A stretch of DNA of 64,000 nt from Nissolia schottii. Lineage: Eukaryota > Streptophyta > Magnoliopsida > Fabales > Fabaceae. The notes below the pieces were generated by a model. The model searched no databases. It worked only from the letters and a program-made list of their open reading frames with translations, and had not been told where the DNA came from. This document shows positions 47,600 through 60,002 of this stretch, in pieces. The first letter of the stretch is position 1. Each line of letters starts with the position of its first letter. The DNA lies in NCBI GenBank assembly GCA_003254905.1, contig QANU01075873.1:1-64000 (forward strand), read 5' to 3'. Position numbers and translations under genes: made by a program.

Positions 47600-48840
47600 A
47601 CATTTTGTTTGTTTTCATGCATGTAAGAACAAATATGTTTCCTTAATTTGTAACTTTTTTCTTTTTATTTTTATTTTGTTTCGTTATGGTGTTAACGTTT
47701 AGTTCGTGTTTCTGTGGGCATTTAGGCGTTTGGTATTTGCAAGTGTGTGTACTGTGTAATAAGACTATATGTTAGCATTAAAAGAAAAAGGATTAAAAAA
47801 AGAGTATATGTTAGTGAACTGTATATTATAGTTTCAATTTTCGTTTGATTTAAAATGTTTCAATTAAAAAAAAATAAAAAATCATAAGCAACCATCTTTT
47901 TAATTGCAAAGTGCCATTCTTCCTTTTTTTTTTTTCTTTTTTTTAATAAAAAAATTGTGTTCCCACGAAATTGATCTCATATTGAATTAATGCCACATTT
48001 TGAATTAATGCTAGGAAATGATGTTAAATTAATGCCACTGAATATTACCTCTGTTATCAATCCTCTATTATTTGTCACTTTTTAAATTTGGTGTATTCTT
48101 TGCTCCAACCCAGGTGTTCTTGATTGAGTTCAAGCTTCCTTTTCACCCATCTTAATTAGTATTTAGTAGCTTGCAACTTTTTACAGTAAAGTCATTTTCG
48201 AAATAGATAGCAATTAGTAGGGGAGATAGCTCCTTATAAATTGGCAAGGTGAGTGAAGAAAAAAAAAGGTCCCTTTTAAGAGTGTGTTACCGCTACAATA
48301 TAGGAAAATAATGCAGATTTTGGTCCAACCATCCATATGATATGATCACTTTTAATTGACCCAAAAAAAAATGAAAATCATTTTCCTAGGAAAGTAAGAA
48401 GAACTCGGAAACTGCTGTGATTTCCCACTCTCACAATTAGTACACAATTGCGGCATAACTGCACAAGTGGATGAAAATTGGTTAAACACTTCAACTCATC
48501 AATCATGTTTGTTCAAGAGAACCAACAAAAATTGATAAATAGTAGTATATAAGACAAATAGGTGGGATTTATTACCTTTTTTTTGTGTCACGTGATTTAG
48601 GGAAAAGTTGATAGAAAGATATTGAAGTAATTATAATTAGTCAAGTCCAGCCAGTGAGGAAATTAACTTGAGCGAGTCAATTGGACACCATCTTGGGAAT
48701 TAGAACTTGATCTTGGCTTATTTTGTGAGACTTCAAATTTGGTGGTTTGAAGCTTTGAATGTCAAATGGAAAGACTTGTATCTTATAAGTTGTGGAAGCA
48801 CCCTAAACACACATTATACTACAAAAGAGAATTTGGAAAG
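47600..48840. other. 3' flank of the MYB gene and spacer
   Basis: The first 500 bp align with the 3' flank of the pseudogene copy (AAAATCATAAGCAACCAT, GAAATTGATCTCATATTGAATT). Beyond about 48110 the homology stops. No gene was recognised. Confidence 0.5.
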
Positions 48841-48845
48841 GAAAG

Positions 48846-49330
48846 CAAGGGCTAGGCCCATGGGCTTTTGGGCCTGTGGGCCCATGGGCCGTGTTGACCC
48901 GAGCTGATCGATAACGTTATTGTTAGACATCTTTATTGCATAAAAGAGAAAAGAAAAAAAAATTAGGTGTGTAAGGACTTGGGCTTGTGGGCCCCATGGG
49001 CTGTGTCAGCCAGTGCTGGTCGATAACATTATTGCTAGCCATTTTTAAACGATACAAACAAAAAGAAAAAATTAGGTGTGGGGTTAGGCCTGGGCTTTTT
49101 TGGGCTCGTGCGCCTCATGGCCATGTCGGCCCAAGTTGGCTAATAATGTTATTACTAGCAATTTTTAAAGCATAAAAATGAAAAAAAAATAGGTGTGTTA
49201 GCCCGAGTTGGCTAATAACGTTATTGCAAGCCATTTTTAAAGGAAAAGAAAAAAAAAAGATGTGGAGCCAAGCCCATGGACTTTTTTGGGCCCGTGGGCC
49301 CATGGCCGCATCAACGGGCCAACGCTAGAA
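48846..49330. repeat. GGGCC-rich minisatellite, about 4.5 units of 110-117 bp
   Basis: Units share a (C/T)TGGGCTTxxTGGGCCCxxTGGGC head, a GATAACGTTATTG(C/T)TAGCCATTTTTAAA middle and an A-rich AAATTAGGTGTG tail. Unit ends fall near 48971, 49081 and 49197, then a shortened unit, then a final half unit ending ACGGGCC. TGGGCC/T matches the plant site II (TCP) element. Small open frames through it are by-products of the repeat. Confidence 0.85.
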
Positions 49331-49476
49331 AACAAAAAAAAATTAGAAAAATTTTAGTTTTTTTTACTTAGGATGGGCTCATGGGCTAGCCCTGTGGACT
49401 TAAGGCCTTATAGGCTTTTTGCCTATGGGGCTTTTGAGCCCTGTGGGCTTTTTGGAGCCCTTTCAAGCCCATTGAG

Positions 49477-49852
49477 TAGCGCTATCAAAATGGGCGGGCC
49501 TGCCCGTTTGTGGCCCGCGGACCTAAACAAGTCAGGCAAAAAAATATGCATATTTTTAGGGTCTGGCTCGTCTATGGTCGGTCCATGGGCCTAAAAGGGC
49601 CGTCTGCTAGTCCGTTTATTTTTTTTAAATTAAAAAATTTTAAAATATTTCAAAAAAATTAAAAAATTAAAAAAATTATTTAAAAAATTAAGGGCCAAGT
49701 TTAAACGGGCCGGTCCAATTTTTTTAAAATTTTTTTGCAAACTTATTTTTTATATGTAAAGTCTATCTATTTAATCGGTAAATGAATTGTACCCGACCGC
49801 CCCACCATTGAGAGTAGGGCTCAATAGGGTAGGGCCTATTTTGACACCTCTA
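49477..49852. mobile_element. hAT-type MITE just upstream of CPSF73-II
   Basis: Starts TAGCGCTATCAAAATGGGCGGGCC and ends AGGGCCTATTTTGACACCTCTA. The ends pair as TAG(C/A)G(C/G)T(A/G)TCAAAAT, a terminus common in plant hAT non-autonomous elements (TAGAGGTGTCAAAATGGGC), recalled from memory. The interior has GGGCC and GGCCCG stretches and no ORF. Clear 8-bp target duplications were not found. It ends about 270 bp before the CPSF73-II start codon. Confidence 0.8.
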
Positions 49853-50122
49853 CCCTCAACAGCAGTTCTACTGTCCTTGGCTCCTCCCTTTCACGCACTT
49901 GTCGTCGTTCTCCATCCTTTGATCGCCAACTCGTGAGTTCGTCACAGTACCTCGTCCTCTTCTCACTCTCTTATCTGCCTTCGTGGTAGTCTTCTCTACT
50001 CCAGACTTGTCAATAAAGCTTGAAAGGAACCGCGAAACCACCGTTCACTGTGCTGCCCTAGTGCAATCTACCTTGCCACACTGCCACCGCGCTTCTAATC
50101 ATAAAGACACAAAAATCCATCC

Positions 50123-53100
50123 ATGGCCATTGAAACTCTAGTCCTAGGTACTTACATATTCCTTCCCCTTCTCTGTTGTCTCAAAAGCACAATGGTTTTT
50201 CAATCCCACGCGTTCGTTTTGCAGGTGCTGGCCAAGAGGTGGGGAAGAGCTGCGCAGTGGTGACCATCAATGGGAAACGCATCATGTTTGACTGCGGAAT
50301 GCACATGGGCTACTTGGACAGGCGTCGGTACCCTGATTTCAGTCTCATCTCCCGCTCTGGCGATTTCGACAGTGCCCTCTCTTGCATCATCATCACTCAT
50401 TTGTATCACCAGAACCCCGCCTCATTATTACTATTATTTAATTCTTTTAGTTTTCTTTTGGTGAAAATTGCTTTTGGCATTAACATGTTTGTGTCGCTGT
50501 TTGCTAAATTTGGCAGTCACCTGGACCATGTTGGGGCATTACCTTACTTCACCGAAGTTTGTGGGTATAGCGGACCGGTCTACATGACTGTCAGTATTCT
50601 TATTACATGTTTGATGAAATTCTTTTTCGCTTGAGTTGTATGATGAAGGTTTTTTTTTTTTTTCACCTATAGTATATAGTTGAATTATTAGGCATTTGAC
50701 ATCAAGTGGCTACTTCTAAAGTTTAAATGACTATATTTTGACATCTACGGCTATATGAATCAAGAGGTGAAAAGAAACTAGAAGGAGAAGGCTTTTGTGC
50801 CTTGTGCAGTGCAATATTTCATGAATGTGGAAGATGACTATGTTTTTGAAATAATGTGATTGTCAAGCCTTCTCATGCAAGAAGGCGCTACGTTACTTTT
50901 GCGGAAGGGGAAGAAATTGTCCGTGGTTTAGGATTCCGCAAAGTAAAATTTGACAAATAATTTTAATAGGTTAAAACAAAATCCTTAAATTGGTTTGATT
51001 GGAAAAATATTTGGCAAAACAGGGTATGCTTGATTGAAGTTTCGAAATTTGTTTGGGGAAGGAAATAATGACCAGAAGATTATGGCATAAGCAATATTGG
51101 TTGTTAAAATTGTTTGAACTTAGTTTGAATATTTGGATGCTATTCTGAACCTGGTCAGTGCTGATTGGATGGATACTAAGATTTTATGAATATGCTGGAG
51201 CTCCAAAGCCAGCATGATTTTGGCCAAAATTTTGATGATGCTTTGAATATTTTAAACGCTGGCCTCCATATTCTAATTCTATTGTTGTAACTTTTTACTT
51301 GGCAGTACCCCACAAAAGCTTTAGCTCCTTTGATGTTGGAAGATTATCGGAGAGTGATGGTTGATCGTCGTGGCGAGGAAGAGCAATTTACTTCTGATCA
51401 TATTGCCGAGTGCATGAAGAAAGGTAATGTAGGAGGATCCTCTTTTATTTTGCAGTATCTATGTGTTGGGATAGCAAGTAATTTTTTTGGTTTAGACATT
51501 CCACAAGGAAGAGTTTCTTATATTTGATCTAGTCAAGCTTGTCAGTGGACTGCACATTATGTAATGCATTTAAATAGTTGACTGAGTTATTTCTTAACAA
51601 GTTCATGACAAGAATATTCCTTTTCTTGTCTATAAAGTATGTCACGTAATTGATTTATTTTTATTGACAATGTGAACAAACTAAATTTTTTGTGATTTGC
51701 ATTTTTGTGTGAATTTTGAAACTGATTCATTTAAAAGAGTCTTCAATACTTATCAGTAGTTTGGTTTGCATTTTGGCTAACACAAAAGGTTCCTAACCGA
51801 AAGCACCATACCTCTAATATTACTATCTCAATCTCTCATCTTTCTAAAACCATTTTAATCTGATTTATTCCTGTTTACTCTACAGTTATCACAGTAGATC
51901 TGAGGCAGACTGTGCAAGTGGACGAAGATCTTCAGATTCGCGCCTATTATGCAGGACATGTAAGGCTTGTGAGCTTCATCTCATATTTTATTTCCAGTTA
52001 TAGATTTAGTTTCAGATATGTTGGTGAATTTATCACCATTAAAGTTCTTGCTTAGCTTTTGATTGAAAGACACTAGAGGATGGGATGTCAAAAAATTAGT
52101 TTATAAAATCTGTGACATAATAGCCAACTGAGGCTGGCACAGATGGCTAGGATCCGGAGTCCAAAACACAACCCACACGTATGGGTTTCCCTTGGGTCAT
52201 GGGTTCGACTCCCCCTAGCTTGAAAACTTCAGTTGGTGGCAACCCTCTGTGGGGAGATCCCCTATCGCTCGAGGGGTAATGTTGGCCCTTGGGCTGTCCC
52301 AGTTGGCGTTGGGTTGGGGGTGTGGCACCCACTGGCCCAATGACTGCTGGATCCCTGGCTCGGGCATTGGTGCCCTGCCGCTGGTACTGTGAGTGCCTTC
52401 CCTTATCGGCATTCTGTATACCCAAAAAAAATGTGACATAATCAGACTAAGATGAAAGTGTCTGATAATCCATTAGACTCCAATTCTAGTATCATAACAC
52501 TTTTTAGTAGTCCAAACTAGTCTATCTGAAAGTAATTGTTAATTTGTTGTAATGGATGATTTTGAAACTTCTGGCATTCTGCTCCAGCTGGACACATCAC
52601 AGAGAATTTTTGGTGTGATAAAAGAATTATTATATTAATAAGAGGAGAAGAGAATTACAAAAGATAGGAGGACAAGAGATTCTCTTTACAATAACAAGAA
52701 CAAACAAGAAAAGACTATCAATACAGTACAGTTTTCCAATCTGTCCACATCTGAGAGGGATTATGTGCTTCACACATAACTAGCATGTCTGAAAATTTGT
52801 CATTTAGATTCTTATTTCTATTTCTTATTCTCAAGCCCCACAACTTCATTGCTAGTACAACATCCAATTATCCAACTTAGGTACTGTAAGATACCGAGCC
52901 ATGGATCAGAATAATAGAACAGTAATTGGATAATTGATGGTAACAGAATTGATTGTGATGAAGATTAGAAAATGCATTGCTAGGAACACAATAAAGGGTT
53001 CTGGTGCTATAGCAGCCCAGCCTCTTCCAAGTACATCCCAATATTTGCCTACCTATTCACACTCTCACTCCCCATACAAATACCCCACTGAACACGAGAG

Positions 53101-55848
53101 TGTCACACGTTTCCCTGCTTTCCCACTCACAAGAAACCTCAGCAATTTGTTACATGGAGTGGGGCCCATTTGATTTCCTTGCAGCCCCTAGTGTTCACTG
53201 CCACGCTCCCCTCTCTATTTGTTTCTTGCATACAGTTAGGTCGCCTTAGGTTTGTCTAACAATATGTTGGTCTCTTACAGGTACTCTTAATTAATTTCTT
53301 AAAATTCTTTCAAGTCTCTTATGGTTGCATTTTTCTTTTTTGCTGCATGATTATGCCTTTTAATGCCAGTTGGGCTTATCGTTTTTGTGAACAATTGGCC
53401 TTGTCACACTGCCAAAGTCACATTTCTCAGCAAGGTTTGATTGGAGAAGGTTCAAAGGTACATAGTTTTTGGGCTGGACATCAACCCCACCCAACAACAA
53501 CATTTAACAAGAAAATGTATTGAAAGATAAGTTAGGATCAGACGTGGGAGTGTACTGGGTCGCTTGAATGCCCATATTATCCTTACTTTTTTGTATTTGT
53601 GAGTACCATCTAGAGGATATTGATATCACACTGGTATCCTTGTTCTCTAGTGAATTAATGATTTACTACAACTATATATATTTTTACATTTACTCCCCTG
53701 TTACTGGTCTATAACAACTGGTACCAGGGCTCCCCAATCCTAGGGTGCTTGTGAATGGTCCTGATCCGATCTGCTGCTATGAAGGCTCGCGCCAAGGAGA
53801 TATAGAGGAGGTTGGAGACACTACTAGAGATGGGACAATAGGTGGCTTTTGCACGGATGATGAGGGGGAAGGGGCTAGGACGACACTGGGGAAAGACTCG
53901 ACGATGGCACACTCCTGAAAGGGAGGGAGGCCGTGATTTAGTTAGGAGAAGTTACACGGGTGAGGACAGTGAATCTCTGCCACGTCACTGTGAGCCCTCC
54001 AGTCAAAATTCCTTGGAGCAGTGGAGGACGAGCTGCCCTCCCAGTGGCATGACCAGGAGAGTAAGTTGGAGTTCCCTTTTCTCCGAAGGGAATACATATG
54101 GATAATTTGTGAGGGTGGAGAGGTATTTTCGAGTGAATGAGGTAGATGCGTTTGAGAAGATGGATATGGTGCTGGTGGCTCTAGAAAGGGATGCTCTCAC
54201 TAGTACTGATGGCAGCAGGATCTGGTTCCCTACCCAACTTTCGGGGGATTTTAGAGAGGCGCTGATTAGGAGGTTCTGACCTGGAGTTGCCAAGAATCTT
54301 TTGGGCCCTTCGCTGAAGGTTAAATAAAGGGGACAGTGATTAAGTATAGAAGAAAATTTAAGCTTGTCTCTGGGTCTAGGACAGTACCATACTAGAAGAG
54401 ATTGATATTACACTGATATCCTTCTTCTCCAGTGAATTAATACGGATATTTTCAACAATTTGCTCCTCTGTTACCAGTTTATAACGTGATCCTACAACTG
54501 TGCTCATAGGTAGGAATGGGATCACTAAGGCCAGAGGAATTTGAAGGATTGTACAATTCTGTGATCTGGATAGCAAGTTTGACTACCAAGTTTGAACTTT
54601 CTACCACCCACTGCAAGGCTGGTGTATGTGTAATATATCATACCTGATAACTCAGCCTTAGCATTATTAATAATGCCATTTGAAGTAGCATTCTTATTAC
54701 GTAATTTCTAATTTTATTATTTTACATTGTTTTCATTATCAAGGTTACTTTCTCTATCCAGTTGGCCTTGTAAGAATAGATTTTTGTTCTTTGAATACCT
54801 TAAATTAATATTTTAGTACTCTGAGCTGATTATTGCTCCTTCTATAAATTGTTAAGGTTATTGGAGCTGCAATGTTCTATGCAAAGGTGGGAGACACGGA
54901 AATGGTATATACGGGAGACTACAATATGACACCCGATAGACACCTTGGAGCAGCTCAAATTGATCGATTACGACTTGACCTTCTCATAACTGAGTAAGAG
55001 TGTCACTGATTGTGTGAATACATCTTACAACAATGTTATCAGTAATATTTAGAGATGGTGATAAATTATTATTATTTTACTTATTTATTGTTATTAATGT
55101 ATATTAGTACTAGTATTAATTCATCTTCTGCGGTGGTTTTAGATTTTGAATTTCTTTCTTTCACTATATGTCTGCATGCATGCAAAGTTAATATATCTTT
55201 TTGATATTACTGTTAGAATATGAACCATTCCCGGGCTTGCATTTAACAGCCTAAACTTTTGGACAGTTGGTTGTGTAGGTGACCAAGAGGTCATGAGTTC
55301 AATTCTTGTTGCATTGCCCCATCTTTGACTGTTAAATCAATTTAAATTTTAGAGTCAAATGCATTTTGCCACCCTACTGGATGAATCCTATTACACTTTC
55401 TATCTTACTTTATGTAATTGAGCACATTGCACTTGAATTTAACATATCTATTGCACCATTCTCCTTTCAGATCTACATATGCAACCACAATACGCGATTC
55501 AAAATATGCACGTGAGAGGGAATTCCTCAAAGCTGTATGTACATGTAACACTCACTGAAGGATTTATGTGTTACAACTGTTTAAGAAAAAGCATGGTTGA
55601 TTTTACTTTCTGGCAGCCCCCTTGTTTTATTGTTTTAGGAGGAATCAATTACTCGTCCTCTGCTCACTTTGTTTTGTCTCCATCTTTTGAATATCATTAT
55701 TTTAAATGAAGAATTGGCTCATAGTTATTTGTGGTGGTGCTGCCTTTTGCCCGATGGCCAGAATCACGATTTATTCACCTTGTGACCTTTTCTGATGAGT
55801 GTTATATCTATCCAACTAAAAGCAAAATGTTTCAGGATCCAACATTCT

Positions 55849-55889
<41 letters not shown>

Positions 55890-58150
55890 GTAAGAGAGTT
55901 TTTTATGTGAGTGAATTTTTCAACCATTAGATTATATTTGTGTGGACAAGGTAAATCTTGAATGGGAAATGTATCAATTAATTTCAGTCCATTAATTCCT
56001 TCTCTCTCCTATATGATATATTTCCTTTTTAACATTTAATCTTGACCACATAAATATAATCCAATGGCTGAAAATTCACTCTCACACACACATAAAAAAC
56101 ACACTCACCTGAATCATCCCCTATATATATATATATATATATTAATCTTCTTGTGTTTCTCGTACTTCCTATTTTCCTGTAGATTTCAAATGTTCCTGAT
56201 CTATAGTTTCTCTTATGTTGCGTACTAATATTTTCAAATTAACTGATTTAGGTTCATAAATGTGTTTCTGGTGGAGGGAAGGTGCTTATTCCAACATTTG
56301 CTCTTGGAAGAGCTCAGGTATTCTCATTAAGACCATCCATCCCACTGATTGTGATTTATCTTTCTATGATTGTTGTAGCCAATGGATTAAGTTCCAGCAA
56401 TTAAAAATCAAGATGAAAAAGAACATGAAGAAGCTGTGATAAACATACTGTTAATTGCTAAAACTCTGCAACAATGGAAGAGAAGAGGGAAGAGAATAGT
56501 AGGCATTGAGGGTTGCTTTTAGAAATAATTAACTCTACCTTATCCATTAATAACTTATCAGGTCTAATCCCACCTCCATAGACCTGATTATGTTATACAT
56601 CAAAATGTTGTATAAGAGATCACTAACGGATAACCTTACACAATACATTGTGTACACCAAACACTAGATAAAGGCATAATGGATTGTATAAACTTATCCT
56701 ATCAGGCCTAGTATGGTGTACCAAACAAGCTCTAAGAATACATAACACAGAAAAGGCATTTTATTATATGGGTTTGGCTACATGGATCGAAATTCAAAAC
56801 CTAACTAAATTTGCAATAAAAACATTTTGAGCAGGGTCTTTTTTTTTTTATGATTTTTCCTATTTTTTTCTTAAGTCTACTATCCTGAAGACCTGGACTA
56901 TCTTCTATTTGATCTTGGAGCCTTTGCTGACCACATTTGACTAAATCACCTTAAGCAATTTCATCATTCTCTCTTCTATTGGGCCTATTCCAACTTTCTC
57001 TTGGGTACATTTGTTCTTAATCTATTCTTTGTTATATGTCCGCTGATCCACCATTCACTACCATAGAGAATTGCTTGTCTTTGGTAGAAGTTTCCTTTGT
57101 GTTTGATAGGTAGCTTTGCGATTCCAAATTAACGCTGAAACATTTCTCCATTTTATCCATCTAAAGCTTGAATCCTATATAGCATTCTCATCAATCTCAA
57201 GTCTTAAGAATAGGAAATAACAATTATAAGTATTTGAAATATGTAACTAATGTTGTTAAGCTGGCAAAATATTTTTCTAAAAAATCAGTTGGTGTTTGTT
57301 AAATAAAAAATTAAATATAATATCAAAATGATGATATAAAAGTGTACAACTAGTATTTTCTCCTATACTTTGTTGTTCTTTAAACTATAATCTATAGGTT
57401 CTATACTATTTTAATATTGTAAAAAATAGTAAAATTGATTATTTATCATATTTCTTGTTGTGCACATATCAAATTCTGTTATAGGTGTTATAATTTTTTT
57501 AAAATATATTATGATATATTTATTGAATTGAAAAGACATTTTTAAAAAAAATTCCAGTCAACAACAGTTGGATTTGTGAGCCCTGAGCCACTCACTTCTG
57601 ATTGAGAAACCAGTTTAATTATCTATACACTGGTTAAGTTGAAATGGTTGTCTCATTTTTACCAAAGTATGGTGGTGTGTAGGAACTATGCATTTTGTTG
57701 GATGACTACTGGGAACGCATGAATTTGAAGGTTCCTATATACTTCTCAGCTGGTATGGATCAACTAGTGCTCCTTTTAAAAATATATATAGTCATTTATG
57801 CCAAATGTTTCTGTTTATCACACACTTTTTGGTTTGTTGCATGTTCTGAAATCATACAGTGAGATTTTGCTGTAGAGGTTTATAAGAATTTTGTTATTGA
57901 AATGTGTTTCAATTCAATACAAAAATGGAATGCCCATGGGTAAAGGCTTCAATCAGGGAACGGTGTATTGAAAGAAAAGGCTGCTTCAATATGCTAAGAT
58001 CAAAGAAAGAAATGTAGGGCTCTGAACATTGCTTTAAAGAATTCCAAAACTCATTGTCAAACCTACATCGGCATCATTGAACTTTTCATTTGCATTATAT
58101 CTATTCGTTATTAAGCGTAGCATATATATATATATGTGTATATATATATG

Positions 58151-58189
<39 letters not shown>

Positions 58190-59328
58190 GAGGGAGGGAG
58201 AGGGAGAGGGAGAGAGAGAATTAGGCTTGGGCACAATGAATACATCCTCCTACGCATGTATCATAAATCTTTATTGAATGTGGCATTGGATCTACAGTAG
58301 TTTTATTTGTAGCCTTCCTGCAACCAAGTCTTGTGGGTCAACTACTTGGGTTAGATGGCACCATAGTGTCCCATCAATATCATAAATCATGTCTATGGTC
58401 AAATCATTAAAATCTAAATCTCTTCTAATGGTTTTGCTCGTAATTTTTCCTCGTCTCTCGACCTCTTGTTATTGGGCACACTCCATTAAATTTAATTTCC
58501 TTACCGAGATTTCTATAGGCCTTGTCCACACTTGATCAAACCACCAATTCTACCATCTTTTCCGTGATAGGTGTTGCACTAACTTTCTTTCTAATGCATT
58601 CATTTCTATTCCTATCTTGTCTAGTGTGCTTATTCATCATACGCAACAATTTTCATCTTTGCAACATTAAGGTACTTGTTGGCTTTTTACCACTGACATT
58701 TATTCCTAACATTGCAAGTCTTATAGTTGATTGTTAAAATTATCCTTTAAGCTTGAATGACATTTTTATATTACAAATAACCTCGAATCACCGGTCCATT
58801 TCATCCATCCAACTTGTCTATTTATTTCCTTGTCATTTTGTATGATGGGCCAAAGATATGTATTCTGTGTGACTTATGCTATGGTAAGATCCCCAATTTT
58901 TGTCAAAGTTCGAAGTAGTGTGCTTCTTGCTGAACTTATATCCTGTTTAGTCTGACTTCAATTTAAACGAAAATCATGTGCTTCTAAAGATTGTCCCTAA
59001 AACTCTTACGTTCCATTATTTCTTCTCTCAACTCTCCAACTAGGGGTATATTATCAGCTAAAAGCACACTTTCCTTATCCATTGCAAAAAAAGAAAAGGA
59101 AAATTATGATAATACAATGCCGCTTAGTTATGTGACTTCTTGAGCAGCCTATCTTCCTAGTGATGTTTCTCTTATTATTTATTGTTATGTGTGAACTAAC
59201 TGCATGAATATATATTTTTTCAGGTTTAACAATTCAAGCTAATATGTATTATAAGATGCTTATTAGTTGGACAAGCCAGAAGGTTAAAGATACATACCCT
59301 ACACGTAATGCATTTGATTTTAAGAATG
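50123..59328 (+). CDS. CPSF73-II: CPSF73-II (cleavage and polyadenylation specificity factor 3-II), 3' part outside window
   Basis: Ten exons are visible: 50123-50147, 50225-50402, 50517-50589, 51306-51423, 51886-51959, 54857-54993, 55471-55534, 56252-56317, 57683-57752 and 59224-59328. They encode the first 303 residues (of roughly 610 in Arabidopsis) in one frame with GT-AG junctions. The protein begins [18 protein letters not shown] and shows the metallo-beta-lactamase/beta-CASP fold: [13 protein letters not shown], zinc motif HFHLDH at 67-72 (split by intron 2), YYAGHVIGA (H156) and TGDYN (D177). [17 protein letters not shown] and [21 protein letters not shown] then open the beta-CASP part. 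All metal ligands in this half are present. The family member acts in RNA 3'-end processing (plant relative of Integrator INTS11) in the nucleus. The true start is exon 1; an ATG in intron 1 (50176) is spurious. Exons after 59328 are not in the window; intron 10 is interrupted by the 60107-63859 element. Confidence 0.93.
52122..52431 (+). mobile_element. tRNA-derived SINE in CPSF73-II intron 5
   Basis: About 310 bp with an A-box-like TGGCACAGATGGCTAGG, a B-box GGGTTCGACTCC, a GC-rich body and an A8 tail. Perfect 11-bp target duplications TGTGACATAAT lie at 52111-52121 and 52432-52442. It stands out as GC-rich against the intron. Perfect flanks suggest a young insertion. Confidence 0.93.
53600..54486 (+). 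mobile_element. Short-LTR gypsy-type element with gag remnant (TR-GAG/TRIM-like), intron 5
   Basis: Direct repeats of about 110 bp (53600-53716 and 54380-54486) share AGTACCAT, TTGATATCACACTGGTATCC, GTGAATTAAT and CTGTTACTGGTCTATAAC. Behind the first lies a primer-binding-like ACTGGTACCAGGGC. The roughly 660 bp between carries a gag-like remnant ([20 protein letters not shown], then [10 protein letters not shown]), typical of Ty3/gypsy gag, interrupted by stops. There is no pol. Target duplication was not found. Confidence 0.7.
55250..55335 (+). mobile_element. Possible SINE fragment in intron 6
   Basis: GGTGACCAAGAGGTCATGAGTTCAATTC looks like a degenerate tRNA-type B-box region. No tail or target duplication was found. 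Confidence 0.3.
55850..56143. mobile_element. MITE inserted inside a (TA)n microsatellite, intron 7
   Basis: TA runs at 55850-55885 and 56122-56143 flank a 236-bp element. Its arms pair over 60 bp or more: AGTGAATTTTTCAACCATTAGATTATATTTGTGTGG against the reverse complement reading GTGAATTTTCAGCCATTGGATTATATTTATGTGG. No ORF. The arrangement recalls rice Micron elements, which target TA microsatellites. Confidence 0.75.
56880..57200 (-). mobile_element. RTE-clade LINE fragment, intron 8
   Basis: On the minus strand, interrupted frames read [21 protein letters not shown] and NRLRTN, matching the LKGKFYRTAVRPAMLYGSECW region and following part of plant RTE reverse transcriptases. It is truncated at both ends and full of stops. 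Confidence 0.65.
58115..58222. repeat. TA/TATG and GA-rich microsatellite complex
   Basis: A (TA)n tract with TATGTG interruptions, followed by a GGGAGAGGGAGAGAG run. Open frames on both strands here are products of the repeat. Confidence 0.9.
58290..59070 (-). mobile_element. RTE-clade LINE 3' fragment, intron 9
   Basis: Minus-strand remnants match, in order, the late reverse transcriptase and C-terminus of plant RTE elements: [36 protein letters not shown]-like text, [15 protein letters not shown] and GHYGAI. Many stops and frameshifts. It has the same orientation as the fragment in intron 8 but is a separate piece. Confidence 0.6.
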
Positions 59329-60002
59329 GTAATTTCCATATTGTTTTACATCACTTCTTTTCGGAAATTTTGTCTAGCATAAATTATTCATTCATATGCA
59401 AGGTTGTCATGTTCATAATTCCTATTGGGAATGGACAAGGCAGGTAGGAACTGAAAGTTTAGGATCATAGCACGGAGCGGAAGTTCCTACCTATTACATA
59501 ATATTATATTTTAATAATATATGTACTTATATAACAACAAACATTTTTTAATATGCACTCTCCTACGAGCCATAATGCGCTCTTGACAACCATGTTGATA
59601 TGCACTCTCACATCCATGCACACGGTTTCATTTTTTGTATTTCACAACAATTACTTTGTGATATGGTGCATATTCTTGCTGTTGGAGCATTTCTATTGTT
59701 AGAGATTCCAATGCTTTATGTTTAATATTTTTCCACATAAGGATTCTAAAGTAACAACAGACTAAACTATCAATTTGGTCCTCCGAAGATACACGTAACA
59801 TCAACTTAGCCCTGCAAAGATTTGTGATTTAAAATAGACCCTTCAAAGATTTTAAGTGATGTTAAGTTTGTCTTCCTGTTAACTCTCGTCTCGTAACCAT
59901 TATTGTGATGCATGTGTCAAGCTATTTTATACTGTTGTGGGACTAACTTGATGTCACCTAAGATTTTTGGAGGACTTATTTGATGCCACAAGAGAGGTTG
60001 AG

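Noticed and set aside
48707..49594. Several small frames in the GGGCC repeat
   Set aside because: Translations of the minisatellite units and the hAT MITE (MGPMG, GPSW repeats), not genes.
49477..49852. Perfect 8-bp target duplication of the hAT MITE
   Set aside because: Flanks CCATTGAG and CCCTCAAC match only partly, so it is not claimed.
50176..50224. Start of CPSF73-II at 50176
   Set aside because: It lies in intron 1; the exon at 50123-50147 gives the conserved MAIETLVLG start and joins in frame at 50225.
58034..58277. Open frames on both strands over the TA/GA repeat
   Set aside because: Produced by the microsatellite; only Ile/Tyr and Glu/Gly dipeptide runs.
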